Source: Porphyromonas sp. COT-290 OH3588 (GTDB lineage: Bacteria > Bacteroidota > Bacteroidia > Bacteroidales > Porphyromonadaceae). From it: a stretch of DNA of 64,000 nucleotides. The notes under the pieces were generated by a model. The model worked only from the letters and a program-made list of their open reading frames with translations. It was not told where the DNA came from and ran no database searches. This document shows positions 45,457 to 56,786 of the stretch, one piece after another (within the stretch, counting starts at the first letter, position 1; each line of letters starts with the position of its first letter). The position numbers and the translations under genes are program-made. The stretch is from contig NZ_JRFC01000014.1 in NCBI RefSeq assembly GCF_000769075.1, positions 284,889-348,888 on the forward strand, in the 5' to 3' direction.

Positions 45457-46044
45457 TTAGTCTTCGGCTTCGGCGGTAGCCTCCGCAACCTTAGGGGCCT
45501 TGTCCTTCTTGGGAGCAGCAGCCTTGCGGGGGGCGAGCATGATAGTCATGCGCTTACCCTCGAGCACTGGCATGCTCTCTACCTTGCCATACTCCTCTAG
45601 GTCGTTGGCGAAGCGCAGCAGTAGCACCTCTCCCTGCTCCTTGAAGACGATAGAGCGACCGCGGAAGAATACATAAGCCTTGACCTTAGCACCCTCGGAT
45701 AGGAATCCCTTGGCATGCTTGAGCTTGAAGTTGTAGTCGTGGTCGTCGGTCTGAGGGCCGAAACGAATTTCCTTCACGACGACCTTCTGAGCCTTGGCCT
45801 TCTGCTCCTTCTGATGCTTCTTCTGCTGATATATAAACTTCTGATAGTCTACAACTCGGCATACGGGTGGATTAACATTGGGAGAGATCTCGACGAGATC
45901 TAGCTCCTGCTGGTTGGCGATGCGCTGTGCATCCTGTATCGAATACACGCCTTGCTCGACATTATCGCCGACCAAACGTACCTCACGAGAGCGAATCTCC
46001 TGATTGATGCGGTACTGAAACTTTAATTTGTTATCTACTGCCAT
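45457..46044 (-). CDS. infC: Translation initiation factor IF-3
   Basis: This 195-residue protein has the IF-3 N domain ([38 protein letters not shown]) and C domain ([32 protein letters not shown]). A Lys/Ala-rich tail of about 25 residues follows, longer than in E. coli. The start codon is a plain ATG, not the rare AUU used in enteric bacteria. It follows thrS by 78 bases. Confidence 0.97.
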   Translation of the reverse strand: MAVDNKLKFQYRINQEIRSREVRLVGDNVEQGVYSIQDAQRIANQQELDLVEISPNVNPPVCRVVDYQKFIYQQKKHQKEQKAKAQKVVVKEIRFGPQTDDHDYNFKLKHAKGFLSEGAKVKAYVFFRGRSIVFKEQGEVLLLRFANDLEEYGKVESMPVLEGKRMTIMLAPRKAAAPKKDKAPKVAEATAEAED

Positions 46045-46122
46045 TCAGTATGCTATAAGTAATGCTTTTAATTGCTTTGGGCAATGCCCTACTGTTGATG
46101 AGTTGTACTATCTAATCGTTTA

Positions 46123-48090
46123 TTATTCTGCTCGTTCTGCTTGCCAAGCGTTGAGCATTGAGTTCACTTCGCTATGGATAAGCTCCGCAAAGGTAGCAAT
46201 TTTCATGGAACCAACATCGCCACTGCCTTGCTTTCTTACACTTACCTCTCCATTTTCGGCTTCCTTCTCACCCACGATGAGCATGTATGGGATGCGCTTG
46301 AGCTCGTTGTCGCGGATCTTGCGACCGATCTTCTCGTTGCGATCGTCTACCTGCACGCGGATGTCCTGATCATTGAGTGTGCGTGCTACACTATGCGCAT
46401 AGTCGTTGAACTTCTCACTGATCGGCAGGATCACCACTTGGTCTGGGGTCAGCCATAGAGGGAACTTACCAGCCGTATGCTCAATCAGCACGGCCACGAA
46501 ACGCTCCATAGAGCCAAATGGTGCACGGTGGATCATCACTGGGCGGTGCTTCTTATTGTCCTCGCCAGTGTACTCTAGCTCGAAGCGTTCGGGCAGATTA
46601 TAGTCCACCTGAATAGTCCCGAGCTGCCAACGACGACCTAGGGCATCTTTGACCATGAAGTCGAGCTTAGGCCCGTAGAAAGCCGCTTCGCCATACTCAA
46701 TGACAGCAGGCAGACCCTTCTCTTGGCAAGCCTCGATAATCGCCTGCTCGGCACGCTCCCAGTTCTCTTCGCTACCGATATATTTCTCACGATTAACCTT
46801 ATCGCGGAGCGAAATCTGCGCCTCGAAATTCTGGAAATCAAGCGCTTTGAAGATGATGAAGATGATGTCCATCACCTTGATGAACTCCTCCTTGATCTGA
46901 TCTGGGCGGCAGAATAGGTGTGCGTCGTCCTGCGTGAAGCCACGTACACGAGTCAGGCCGTGTAGCTCACCGCTCTGCTCGTATCTATATACGGTACCGA
47001 ACTCAGCTAGACGGATAGGCAGGTCGCGATATGAATGCACCCCGAGAGATTTGTAAATCTCACAGTGGTGTGGGCAGTTCATCGGCTTGAGCATAAACTC
47101 CTCACCCTCCTGCGGAGTAGTAATGGGGCGGAAAGAGTCTGCGCCATACTTAGCCCAGTGACCAGAGGTAATGTAGAGCTGCTTGCTACCGATGTGCGGA
47201 GAGATTACCTGCTGATAGCCAAACTTCTTCTGGATCTGCTTGAGAAACTCCTCTAGGCGCAGACGAAGCTGAGTACCACGTGGCAACCAGAGGGGGAGCC
47301 CAGAGCCAACATTCTGCGAGAACGCAAAGAGCTGTAGCTCCTTACCGATCTTGCGGTGGTCACGCTTCTTAGCCTCCTCGAGCATTACTAGATATTCGTC
47401 TAGCTGCTTCTTCTTGGGGAATGTGATCCCGTAGATACGGGTGAGCTGCTTGCGCTTCTCATCGCCACGCCAGTAGGCACCAGCTACGCTCAGAAGCTTG
47501 ATAGCCTTGATGTAGCTAGTATTGGGCAAGTGTGGCCCACGGCAGAGGTCGGTGAAGTTACCCTGTGTATAAGTTGTGATCGTGCCATCGGCCAAATCGG
47601 TGATTAGCTCAACCTTATACTCGTCTTGCTTATCCTCGAAGTAGCGGAGTACCTCGTTTTTGCTGATAGGACGGCGGATGTATTCGCTCTTCTGAGCCGC
47701 CAATTCGGTCATCTTCTTCTCGATAGCAGGCAGGTCGGCATCCTTGATGCTAATGCCCTCTCCGGGATCTACGTCGTAGTAGAATCCGTTCTCGATGGCT
47801 GGGCCAATCCCGAACTTAGTACCGGGATAGAGAGCCTCTAGAGCTTCGGCCATTAGGTGAGCGCTAGAGTGCCAAAAAGCATGACGCCCCTCGGGGTCGT
47901 CCCACTTATATAGTTTAATCGACGCATCCTCAGTAATGGGGCGTGTGAGATCCCAAATTTGATCATTGACGCCTACGGAGAGTACATCTTGCTGCAGGCG
48001 TGAGCTGATGCTACCGGCTATATCCCACCCAGTAACACCAGATTCGTACTGACGGACATTTCCGTCGGGAAAAGTGATGTTAATCATCAT
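46123..48090 (-). CDS. thrS: Threonyl-tRNA synthetase
   Basis: This 655-residue enzyme has an N-terminal TGS domain ([16 protein letters not shown]). The editing domain carries [17 protein letters not shown] near 73. The class II core has [16 protein letters not shown] near 335, [15 protein letters not shown] near 380 and the anticodon-binding C-terminus. It heads the thrS-infC-rpmI-rplT operon, with a minus-strand -7 element at 48153. Confidence 0.98.
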   Translation of the reverse strand: MMINITFPDGNVRQYESGVTGWDIAGSISSRLQQDVLSVGVNDQIWDLTRPITEDASIKLYKWDDPEGRHAFWHSSAHLMAEALEALYPGTKFGIGPAIENGFYYDVDPGEGISIKDADLPAIEKKMTELAAQKSEYIRRPISKNEVLRYFEDKQDEYKVELITDLADGTITTYTQGNFTDLCRGPHLPNTSYIKAIKLLSVAGAYWRGDEKRKQLTRIYGITFPKKKQLDEYLVMLEEAKKRDHRKIGKELQLFAFSQNVGSGLPLWLPRGTQLRLRLEEFLKQIQKKFGYQQVISPHIGSKQLYITSGHWAKYGADSFRPITTPQEGEEFMLKPMNCPHHCEIYKSLGVHSYRDLPIRLAEFGTVYRYEQSGELHGLTRVRGFTQDDAHLFCRPDQIKEEFIKVMDIIFIIFKALDFQNFEAQISLRDKVNREKYIGSEENWERAEQAIIEACQEKGLPAVIEYGEAAFYGPKLDFMVKDALGRRWQLGTIQVDYNLPERFELEYTGEDNKKHRPVMIHRAPFGSMERFVAVLIEHTAGKFPLWLTPDQVVILPISEKFNDYAHSVARTLNDQDIRVQVDDRNEKIGRKIRDNELKRIPYMLIVGEKEAENGEVSVRKQGSGDVGSMKIATFAELIHSEVNSMLNAWQAERAE

Positions 48091-48152
48091 TGTTTACTTC
48101 TTTTAAGTTAAGCCTACCCCTACGGACGGGTAGACCAATGCAATATGCGCCA

Positions 48153-48160
48153 CAAAGATA
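48153..48160 (-). promoter_or_regulatory. -7 element upstream of thrS
   Basis: The minus strand reads TATCTTTG, 63 bases before the thrS start codon. Confidence 0.55.
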
Positions 48161-48209
48161 CGATTTCCGTTGCAACCACACAGCCCACCTAGTTCGTCGA
48201 CACAATTAA

Positions 48210-48246
48210 CCCCAGAGTATCGCCCTATGATAGGCATACTCTGGGG
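48210..48246 (-). terminator. Terminator after yidC
   Basis: CCCCAGAGTAT pairs with ATACTCTGGGG around 15 bases. It lies 26 bases past the yidC stop codon on the minus strand; only TTAATTG follows, so the T run is weak. Confidence 0.65.
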
Positions 48247-48272
48247 CTAAACTTGGAGTTTGGGGTTATCGA

Positions 48273-50168
48273 CTAGCGGCCTTTCTTTTGGCGCTCACGT
48301 TGCATCTGCTGTTGCTGACGCTGAGCTTCTTCTAGGCGCTCCATCCATTTGCTCTTCTTACGTGGCTTCTTCTTATTCTCCTCCATCTTGGCTAGGAGCT
48401 TCTCTTCGTTGATTGCGTATCGGAAGGCAAAGTACTGAATGATTGTGATCAGCGTAGAGATGAAATAGTAGTAGCTAAGCCCCGAAGCATTTTGGTTGAA
48501 CATGAAGAAGAACATGATGCTCATCATATAGGGCATATACTTCATGCCTGCCATAGCTTCGCCTCCTGCCGATGCAGTCTGCGACATCATATACTTATTA
48601 TATATAATATTGACGATGGTCATCAACAGGCAGAAGAGACTGATATGATTGCCCAGCAGACTGCTCACTAGAGGGATATTGAAGTCCCAGCTGATTACAG
48701 GGTCGTAGGTCGAGAGGTCATGAGCCCAGAGGAAGCTCTCTCCACGCAACAGAATCGACGTGGGGAAGTACATATACAGGGCAATGAGGAATGGCATCTG
48801 TAGGAGCATAGGCAGGCAACCACTCATGGGGCTAGCACCAGCCGAGCTATAGAGCGCCATGGTTTCTCTCTGCTTCTTGAGCATGGTTTCTTGGTCAGCC
48901 TTACCCTCGTACTTCTTATTAATCTCCTCTACTTGTGGGCGTAGAATACGCATCTTGGCCTGAGAGAGATAGCTCTTGTAGGTGAAGGGCGAGAGCAAGA
49001 GCTTAATGAAGATCGTCAGCAGCAGAATAATAATCCCCCAATTGCTGATATAGTCCTTGAGGAAGCTAACAATCGGAATAATGAGATAGCGATTGAGCGC
49101 ACGGAAGATGTTTACCCCGAGGTAGACTAGGTGATCGAGATTCAGCGCCTCGTCTTTGCTCACACCCTCGTCATACGAGCGTAGCAGCTCGTAGTCGTTG
49201 GGGCCGAAGAAGAATGTGAAGTCTGCTTGAGCGCCCTGTCTTAGATTGAAGGGGAAAGTCCCTCTCATCGAGCAGCTACGAATGTAACGGCTATCCTCCG
49301 GCATCGCCTCAATAGCGATCACATTGTCGTCGAAAGAGCCTGTACGATTGATCAGCACAGAGCTGAAGTACTTATCCTTGAAGGCCAACCAGCGGAGCGA
49401 CTCGGTTACCTTCTCCTCGTCACGCCCCGAGGTGCTTAGATCATCGACATCTCCACCACGAGTATAGTAGTAGATCGAGCTGTACTGAGCCTCGAACTTG
49501 TGGCTCTGCTCCTGCTGTGGGATACGTTGCGCCCACTCCACATCTTGGAGTGAGGTATTGGCTGGGAGCAGACGCTCTAGATTGTGCCCTACGATACCGA
49601 AGTCGAGACGGTAGTCGTCTGAGCGTAGTTTGTAGCGGAAGTCGAGATAGCTATCCTGCTCAATGGGCAGGCGCATCACAGCGGTGCTATCGGTCTGCTC
49701 GACAAGCTCGAAGGTAAGGTCGGCTGTATTGAGCATCGTATTCTGTACCGTGCGTAGAGGCAGGTTGAAGCGCACGTCTTCTGGAGCGAAGAGGCGCACA
49801 GGTTCCTTGACTTCATCGGGCTTACCCTCATCAGCATTATTGAGATAATCACTCAAGATAGCCTCCACGGGGGCACCGCCTCGTGTAGAGAGCTTAACGC
49901 TCAGCTTGGCATTCTTGAGCTCGACAGTCTGCACTGGGCGTGCCTGCTGATAGGCAGGTAGCATAGGCTGGCCTAGAGAATCTACCTCCACGGCCGTCAT
50001 ACTGGCAGCGGGGGGGGGATTGATTGAACCCACAGAGCTAGGAGCATTGAGTGTCTGCTCGGTAGGGGTAGGCTGAGCTTCTTGCTCTGGGGTGGGCTTA
50101 TTGAACCAGTTGAAGCCTAGCAGTATTGCTCCGATGAGGAGCAGGCCGATTAGGGTGTTTCTATCCAT
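48273..50168 (-). CDS. yidC: Membrane protein insertase YidC
   Basis: This 631-residue inner-membrane protein starts MDRNTLIGLLLIGAILLGFN (first membrane segment) and has a large periplasmic domain to about residue 345. The conserved insertase core follows, with SPFTYKSYLSQAKMRILRPQ and GCLPMLLQMPFLIALYMYF, and a basic C-terminal tail (KKKPRKKSKWMERL) for ribosome contact. It follows pyrG by 57 bases. Confidence 0.97.
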   Translation of the reverse strand: MDRNTLIGLLLIGAILLGFNWFNKPTPEQEAQPTPTEQTLNAPSSVGSINPPPAASMTAVEVDSLGQPMLPAYQQARPVQTVELKNAKLSVKLSTRGGAPVEAILSDYLNNADEGKPDEVKEPVRLFAPEDVRFNLPLRTVQNTMLNTADLTFELVEQTDSTAVMRLPIEQDSYLDFRYKLRSDDYRLDFGIVGHNLERLLPANTSLQDVEWAQRIPQQEQSHKFEAQYSSIYYYTRGGDVDDLSTSGRDEEKVTESLRWLAFKDKYFSSVLINRTGSFDDNVIAIEAMPEDSRYIRSCSMRGTFPFNLRQGAQADFTFFFGPNDYELLRSYDEGVSKDEALNLDHLVYLGVNIFRALNRYLIIPIVSFLKDYISNWGIIILLLTIFIKLLLSPFTYKSYLSQAKMRILRPQVEEINKKYEGKADQETMLKKQRETMALYSSAGASPMSGCLPMLLQMPFLIALYMYFPTSILLRGESFLWAHDLSTYDPVISWDFNIPLVSSLLGNHISLFCLLMTIVNIIYNKYMMSQTASAGGEAMAGMKYMPYMMSIMFFFMFNQNASGLSYYYFISTLITIIQYFAFRYAINEEKLLAKMEENKKKPRKKSKWMERLEEAQRQQQQMQRERQKKGR

Positions 50169-50225
50169 TCTTATATATGTAGGCCAGTCGCTCTGGCATT
50201 ACTATGTCTTATTTGATGAGGCAAA

Positions 50226-51857
<1,632 letters not shown>

Positions 51858-51923
51858 CTATCATCTCGGGGGACTGACCACAAGTCAGCACCAAGAAAGG
51901 GGCCAACAAGGCACAAGTCCCGA

Positions 51924-51931
51924 CAAAGTTA
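51924..51931 (-). promoter_or_regulatory. -7 element upstream of pyrG
   Basis: The minus strand reads TAACTTTG about 100 bases before the pyrG start codon. Confidence 0.5.
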
Positions 51932-52059
51932 CGTGATTATTTCCAAAACTCCTCGACACGCCTCTCCGATTGGAGCCGGGAAACAAACGCATCGACTAGG
52001 GTCGAGAGAGTCCTCCTACCTCATGTGCTGCATGGGCAGTGAAGGGCTCCGCCCGACTA

Positions 52060-52245
52060 TAGTGGGGACTGTGTCAAAGTTCATTGTTGGCACAGCCTCT
52101 TTTGAGGTATTTCAGAATACACAAAATGCAGGACACTAAGACTAAAGCTAAAGGGAGCATACTGAAGTATGTGACCGAAGCCGACGACGAAGTCCGTGCA
52201 TAGCAAATATCGAAAGCGACACTGCATTTTGTGCATTCTGAAACA
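52060..52245 (+). repeat. Dispersed element R2, copy 3 (MITE-like)
   Basis: A GGGACTGTG...CACAGCCTC hairpin is followed by a 134-base unit (52110-52243). Its ends TTTCAGAATACACAAAATGC and its reverse counterpart are 21-base inverted repeats with one mismatch. CATACTGAAGTATG (52158-52171) sits near the centre, followed by CCGAAGCCGACGACGAAGTC. This is the most complete copy of the family. Confidence 0.75.
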
Positions 52246-52562
52246 CCGTCCGACTCATCGTAGCCAACACCCCCTCTGCCTCGCAACCCCACAAACATCA
52301 ATCAAAGACACGAAGAGTAATGGTAAAGGACAGAGTTCCGAACACCACGCCTCTTAGCTGCAACCCTTGTATTAGGAGGAACTACCGACACACCTTGAGC
52401 TAGATTGCGAGCCCATAAATTTTGACGCATAGCCATTGAAGTATGATAAGCTTTGCACGCTCATTCCTCATCTTTTTCGTCAATGAATGTTAATAAGTTA
52501 TTAAGAAATCCGAAGGAACTAAGCAGCGGTTTATAAAAGATCTTGGAATAGTTTCAGTAAAC
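52246..52562. other. Intergenic stretch without a recognised gene
   Basis: I see no supported coding frame, promoter or repeat between R2 copy 3 and R1 copy D. Confidence 0.5.
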
Positions 52563-52812
52563 TAATGGGAAGATTCATAAGGATTGGTGGGCTGATACGA
52601 TAAGCTATGTCCTCCAATCCTCAAAAATTGATGGGAAGAAACGCCAAGAAATGTGGCACGAATCGGCCTAATCATTCAGATAATCCCTACAAGGCATTCA
52701 TTACAAGTAAATTACAAAACATCCATTTTGAGCCACTATCTCCATTCGACTGGAGCCTTAGCCCCCAAACGGGGTCGGACGCAACCTAGGGCCTGCTAGG
52801 GGGCAAGCACGA
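52563..52812 (-). repeat. Dispersed element R1, copy D
   Basis: Read on the minus strand: block 1 (TTGCCCCCTAGCAGGC to TTTGGGGGC), a spacer with TCGTGCCACATTTCTTGG, then block 2 (TTTCTTCCCATCAATT, GATTGGAGGACATAG, CAGCCCACCAATCC, ATCTTCCCATTAG). Block 1 faces the helix-hairpin-helix gene. Confidence 0.78.
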
Positions 52813-53025
52813 AGTCAGCCGCTGCCCCCCTCAGCATGCTCAATTCGCTCAAGAATTGGCCCTAAATTGTTAAAAACACAAAACAAGCATATAGACTAGA
52901 AAGAGAACTCTGTCACTACTAGTACAAGACACTCAGTGGTCTGCTTGAAAGTCCTATCAGTTGCGAGCTGGATTTCTTGAAGGAGTAGCATTAAAATTTT
53001 ATTAAGCAATTACAGATTATTTTAC

Positions 53026-53033
53026 TAACTTTG
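53026..53033 (+). promoter_or_regulatory. -7 element for the helix-hairpin-helix gene
   Basis: TAACTTTG lies 53 bases upstream of the ATG at 53086. Confidence 0.55.
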
Positions 53034-53085
53034 GGCGTACACGTTCGTACACAAATATCTAACAAGTAATCTAAACTCAAACATT

Positions 53086-53496
53086 ATGGCAAATTACAAG
53101 ATTGAAGAGCTCGAGGGTATAGGGGCAGCCTACGGAGAGAAGCTCAGAGCAGTAGGTATCTCTAGCACCGACAAATTGCTAGAAGCCTGCCGCACCAAGA
53201 AGCAACGCAAAGAGGTAGCCGAGCAGACTGGGCTTGACGAAGCGAAGATCCTAAAATGGGCTAATATGACAGATTTATTCCGCATCAGTGGTGTTGGGTC
53301 TGAGTATGCAGAGCTCCTAGAGGCCGCTGGTGTCGATACCGTCAAGGAGCTTGCCCACCGCAAAGCAGAGAACCTACTAGCCAAAATGGAAGAAGTAAAC
53401 GAGGCCAAAAAACTCGTACGCAGAACCCCATCAATCAAGAACGTAGAGGCTTGGATCGCACAAGCCAAGGAGCTCCCTCGTGCTCTCGAATACTAA
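53086..53496 (+). CDS. Helix-hairpin-helix / DUF4332-type protein
   Basis: This 136-residue protein repeats a helix-hairpin-helix motif: IEELEGIGAAYGEKLRAVGI at 5-24 and RISGVGSEYAELLEAAGVDT near 66-85. Each is followed by helices rich in Lys and Glu. This is the pattern of the DUF4332 family, thought to bind DNA non-specifically by analogy to other HhH proteins. No enzyme domain is attached. It is transcribed alone, with R1 upstream and a long hairpin downstream. Confidence 0.85.
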   Translation: MANYKIEELEGIGAAYGEKLRAVGISSTDKLLEACRTKKQRKEVAEQTGLDEAKILKWANMTDLFRISGVGSEYAELLEAAGVDTVKELAHRKAENLLAKMEEVNEAKKLVRRTPSIKNVEAWIAQAKELPRALEY

Positions 53497-53526
53497 CCAA
53501 ATCAGCAACTAAACACCTCAATCAAC

Positions 53527-53572
53527 GCTACAATGGGTGCGCTAGATAATAGTCTAGCGCACCCATTGTAGC
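53527..53572. terminator. Perfect 20-base-pair hairpin after the helix-hairpin-helix gene
   Basis: GCTACAATGGGTGCGCTAGA pairs exactly with 53553-53572 around TAATAG. There is no T run, so it may work as a transcript-stabilising end or an unusual terminator. Confidence 0.6.
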
Positions 53573-53636
53573 ACATAGGGCAACGCAATAAAAGCCGAAG
53601 TATTGCCTACAAATGGCGCAAATCCTTTTATTTTAG

Positions 53637-53644
53637 TATTTTTG
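53637..53644 (+). promoter_or_regulatory. -7 element for the OmpA twin genes
   Basis: TATTTTTG lies 68 bases upstream of the ATG at 53712. Confidence 0.45.
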
Positions 53645-53711
53645 CCCTACCTAGCATTGGTTAGCTAAAGCAGGTTGGTGAGATATTTAATTACACTATT
53701 GATAAAATATT

Positions 53712-54833
53712 ATGAAGCTAAAATTGACTATGCTCTCCCTCATGGGAGCAATGGCACTGACAGCAGGTGCTCAAGATGGTGGCTCTCATGCTTGTAAGAC
53801 GGCTTACGAGAAGAGCACGCCTCACAATTGGTTTATCACTCTACAGGGTGGTGCTACTATGATGTTCAACGGACACAACGACAACGCCAAGTTTACCGAT
53901 CGCATTCGCATCGCACCCTCTATTGCTTTGGGGAAATGGCACAATCCTTACTATGCCACACGCCTCAAAGTAGTCGGTGGAGAAGCTGTTTCTTTCGATG
54001 GCTTCCACGGCGAATGGAAGAATACCAATATGTTTGTTGGTGCTCACTATGACTTTATGCTAGACCTACTAGGCTTGGCAAGATCAACCGATCGCCCAAA
54101 TGCCTTTCGTCTGATCCCCTTCACTGGTGTGGGCTATGAGTACAAGTTCGACAGCGCAGCTGTAGGCGAGAGGAATACACACTCCGCCTCTGCGCACGCA
54201 GGCTTGCAGCTAGCACTCCGCTTAGGCTCTCGTGTAGATCTAGTATGTGAGGGTGAGGGTAGCTGGAATGGTCTACAGCTAGCCAAGTCTTTCCCTATCC
54301 GCTTCGAAAACAGCCTACGCTTCATGCTCTCGGCTGGTCTTAACTTCCGCCTAGGCAAGGTTGGCTTCACGCCAGTGCGCCCAGTAGACCACGAGGCGAT
54401 TAACGCTCTACAAAACCAGATCAACGCCCTGCGTGCAGAGAATGCTGAGCTCAGCAAGCGTCCCGTAGAGTGCCCAGAGGTGATGCCTCAGGCTATCGTA
54501 GACACAGAGAACCGCTTCCTCGCAGAGAAGTCTATCCTCTTCCGCCATGGCAAGAGTCAAGTATCGGACGACCAGCTAATCACAGTCTTCGATGCAGCTC
54601 AGTTTAGCAAGGACTACAACGGCGATCTCATCGTTACGGGTTACGTCCAGAAGTCGGAGAGTCGCTTCAAGGATCTGGCTCAGAAGCGTGCTCAAGCCGT
54701 TGCTAAGGTACTGACCGAGAAGTACGGAGTGTCTAGCCACAAGATTACAGTGGAGTGGAAGCAGGCTGCTGATGCTCCGTTCGATGCCAAGAGTGCTTCT
54801 TGGAATCGTGTCGTTGTAATTCGTTCTAAGTAG
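53712..54833 (+). CDS. OmpA-family outer-membrane protein, first of a pair
   Basis: This 373-residue protein has a signal peptide ending near TAGA, an N-terminal eight-stranded-type barrel (WFITLQGGATMMFNGHND to LRFMLSAGLNFRLGKVGF) and a short coiled linker (LQNQINALRAENAELSKRP). Its C-terminal OmpA domain (about 255-373) has LAQKRAQAVAKVLTEKYGV for peptidoglycan contact. The usual NxD..R motif is weak here (VTGYVQKSESRF). Size, pairing and layout match P. gingivalis Omp40/41 (Pgm6/7), which form a heterotrimer. It is followed after 34 bases by its paralogue. Confidence 0.9.
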   Translation: MKLKLTMLSLMGAMALTAGAQDGGSHACKTAYEKSTPHNWFITLQGGATMMFNGHNDNAKFTDRIRIAPSIALGKWHNPYYATRLKVVGGEAVSFDGFHGEWKNTNMFVGAHYDFMLDLLGLARSTDRPNAFRLIPFTGVGYEYKFDSAAVGERNTHSASAHAGLQLALRLGSRVDLVCEGEGSWNGLQLAKSFPIRFENSLRFMLSAGLNFRLGKVGFTPVRPVDHEAINALQNQINALRAENAELSKRPVECPEVMPQAIVDTENRFLAEKSILFRHGKSQVSDDQLITVFDAAQFSKDYNGDLIVTGYVQKSESRFKDLAQKRAQAVAKVLTEKYGVSSHKITVEWKQAADAPFDAKSASWNRVVVIRSK

Positions 54834-54867
54834 TGTTTCACCCAAAAGACTAAAAAGCATTAAGACA

Positions 54868-56031
54868 ATGAATACGAAATTCACTACTCTGGCGCTTGCT
54901 TCTATGTTTGGCCTAGCCTCACTGAGCGCCCAAGAGAATACTCAGCCTACTCAAGCTGCACATAAGACTATTTTCGCCAAGGATGCTAGCTGCGATCACA
55001 TGTTTATCGAGGTTGGTAACCTAGCTACAATCAACTATGGTGGGCACAACGACAAGCTCGCTTGGAAAGATCGTATCAACTACGTTATCCCCAAGATTGC
55101 TATCGGTAAGTGGTACAACCCCTACTTCGCTACACGTATCCAATTTATGGGTGGTGAGATGAAGGACTACGGGACTCAGTACCCGACAAACAACCCCAAC
55201 CTATACGTTGGCTACCACCAGTTTGCAGTAGGTCAGTTCGATGCTATGCTCGATTTGGTGAACTACTTCGCACCATACAAGGAGAACCGCTTCTTCCACA
55301 TCATTCCATTCGTGGGTATGGGTGTGGGCTACAACTGGAATAGCACGGTAGAGAACAAATCTCGTATGCACCACCGCTGGACCGCTACTGCTCACGCAGG
55401 GCTACAGCTCAAGATGCGCCTGAGCAAGAGAGTCGATCTCAACCTCGAGAGCCAGCTCATGACGCATGACTTCCGTCTGCCTAGCTACCGTACAGAAGAC
55501 GGTGCTATCTTCGGTCGTACTACAAGCGCTATGGGCGCAAGCCTTACCTTCCACCTAGGCAAGAAGGAGTTTAGAGCTATTGAGAAGGAAGACCCTGCTT
55601 ACCTGAAGAGCCTAAACGATCAGCTCAACGCCCTACGTGCAGAGAATGCTGAGCTCAGCAAGCGTCCCGTAGACTGCCCAGAGCCTATGCCAATGCTCAA
55701 GGAAGGCGTTAGCGTGGGTAATGTGGTTTACTTCCGCCTCAACAGTGACAAGGTTGATGCTAACCAGATGATCAATATCCACCACATCGCTCAGTATGCA
55801 CTCAACAACAGCGACGTGATCACACTCGTGGGTTATGCAGACCGCAAGACTGGTACGCCTGAGTACAACTACAAGCTCTCTGAGCGTCGTGCTAGGTCTG
55901 TGGCTAAGATCCTAACCGAGAAGTATGGTATCTCTGCCGACCGCATCAAGATTAGCTGGGAGGGTGACCGCCAGCAGCCATACGCAGAGAACGTGTGGAA
56001 CCGTGTGGTAATCATGAACGCAGACCGATAG
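54868..56031 (+). CDS. OmpA-family outer-membrane protein, second of a pair
   Basis: This 387-residue protein starts MNTKFTTLALASMFGLASLS with a signal peptide ending near SAQ. The barrel runs from about residue 45 to 230. The linker LNALRAENAELSKRPVDCPE is almost the same as in its twin. The C-terminal OmpA domain shows ITLVGYADRKTGTPEYNYKL and SERRARSVAKILTEKYGI, closer to the canonical peptidoglycan-binding motif than the twin. It probably forms a hetero-oligomer with the first protein (inference from P. gingivalis Omp40/41). Confidence 0.9.
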   Translation: MNTKFTTLALASMFGLASLSAQENTQPTQAAHKTIFAKDASCDHMFIEVGNLATINYGGHNDKLAWKDRINYVIPKIAIGKWYNPYFATRIQFMGGEMKDYGTQYPTNNPNLYVGYHQFAVGQFDAMLDLVNYFAPYKENRFFHIIPFVGMGVGYNWNSTVENKSRMHHRWTATAHAGLQLKMRLSKRVDLNLESQLMTHDFRLPSYRTEDGAIFGRTTSAMGASLTFHLGKKEFRAIEKEDPAYLKSLNDQLNALRAENAELSKRPVDCPEPMPMLKEGVSVGNVVYFRLNSDKVDANQMINIHHIAQYALNNSDVITLVGYADRKTGTPEYNYKLSERRARSVAKILTEKYGISADRIKISWEGDRQQPYAENVWNRVVIMNADR

Positions 56032-56057
56032 GCGACTACCGCCCCTAGGGATAAAAT

Positions 56058-56096
56058 AAATAGCCCCCAGCGAAAAAAAATCGCTGGGGGCTATTT
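56058..56096. terminator. Bidirectional terminator between the OmpA pair and gpx
   Basis: AAATAGCCCCCAGCGA pairs with TCGCTGGGGGCTATTT around a poly-A loop; A/T tracts lie on both sides, between convergent genes. Confidence 0.85.
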
Positions 56097-56137
56097 TATT
56101 GCTTCATGATGTAGACAGCGCATACAAGCAATCGGAC

Positions 56138-56617
56138 TTACCCAAGCATGCGCTCGATGTCCTCGGCAAAGGAGAGGGGCTTGCGTATGGGGCTGTAGCG
56201 CTTGACTTCTAGCCCATCTCGAGAGATGAGGAATTTGGTGAAGTTCCACTTAATACGGTTGCCGAACCAACCGCCAGCTTGTGTACGTAGCCAACGAAAA
56301 ATAGGATCTGCTTCTTCGCCATTGACCAAGACCTTCTGCATTATCGGGAAGGACACACCATAGTTAATCTGACAGAAACTGCGAATCTGCTCATCGGAGC
56401 CGGGCTCTTGATGTGCGAACTGATCGCACGGGAAGCCTAACACGACGAGCCCTCTATCCTTATATTTGCGGTAGAGCTCCTCCAGCTGAGCATACTGAGG
56501 TGTGAAGCCACACTTACTCGCTGTATTGACAATGAGTAGGACTTGCCCTCTGTACTGCTCGAGTGCGTGCTCTTTGCCTTGACTATCCAAGGCGGTAAAA
56601 TCAAAAATCGTCTGCAT
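56138..56617 (-). CDS. Glutathione peroxidase-family thiol peroxidase
   Basis: I place the start at 56617 (MQTIFDFTALDSQGKEH, 159 residues); the frame is open 120 bases further upstream without family similarity. Catalytic C36 lies in NTASKCGFTPQY, in place of selenocysteine. FPCDQFAHQEPG supplies the glutamine, and KWNFTKFLI the Trp and Asn. The common NQF is DQF here. Such Cys-type enzymes usually take electrons from thioredoxin. A terminator just upstream makes it monocistronic. Confidence 0.93.
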   Translation of the reverse strand: MQTIFDFTALDSQGKEHALEQYRGQVLLIVNTASKCGFTPQYAQLEELYRKYKDRGLVVLGFPCDQFAHQEPGSDEQIRSFCQINYGVSFPIMQKVLVNGEEADPIFRWLRTQAGGWFGNRIKWNFTKFLISRDGLEVKRYSPIRKPLSFAEDIERMLG

Positions 56618-56708
56618 ATCGGTAGTTATTTGTTGTTTGACTGTGCCTAATCCAAGCATCTCTCTGCTTAGCTCTATCCCCACAACTATAGAGGGGAAGC
56701 ACAACAAA

Positions 56709-56744
56709 GGGAGGCGGCCAAGGCTGAGCTTGGGCACACCTCCC
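56709..56744 (-). terminator. Terminator after the thioredoxin-fold lipoprotein
   Basis: On the minus strand GGGAGG and CCTCCC enclose an inner CCAAG/CTTGG stem and are followed by TTTGTTG. Confidence 0.7.
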
Positions 56745-56786
56745 TCTAGGTCTGTGTGCAGAGGCCACTAGGTTAGCCGAGTGTGC

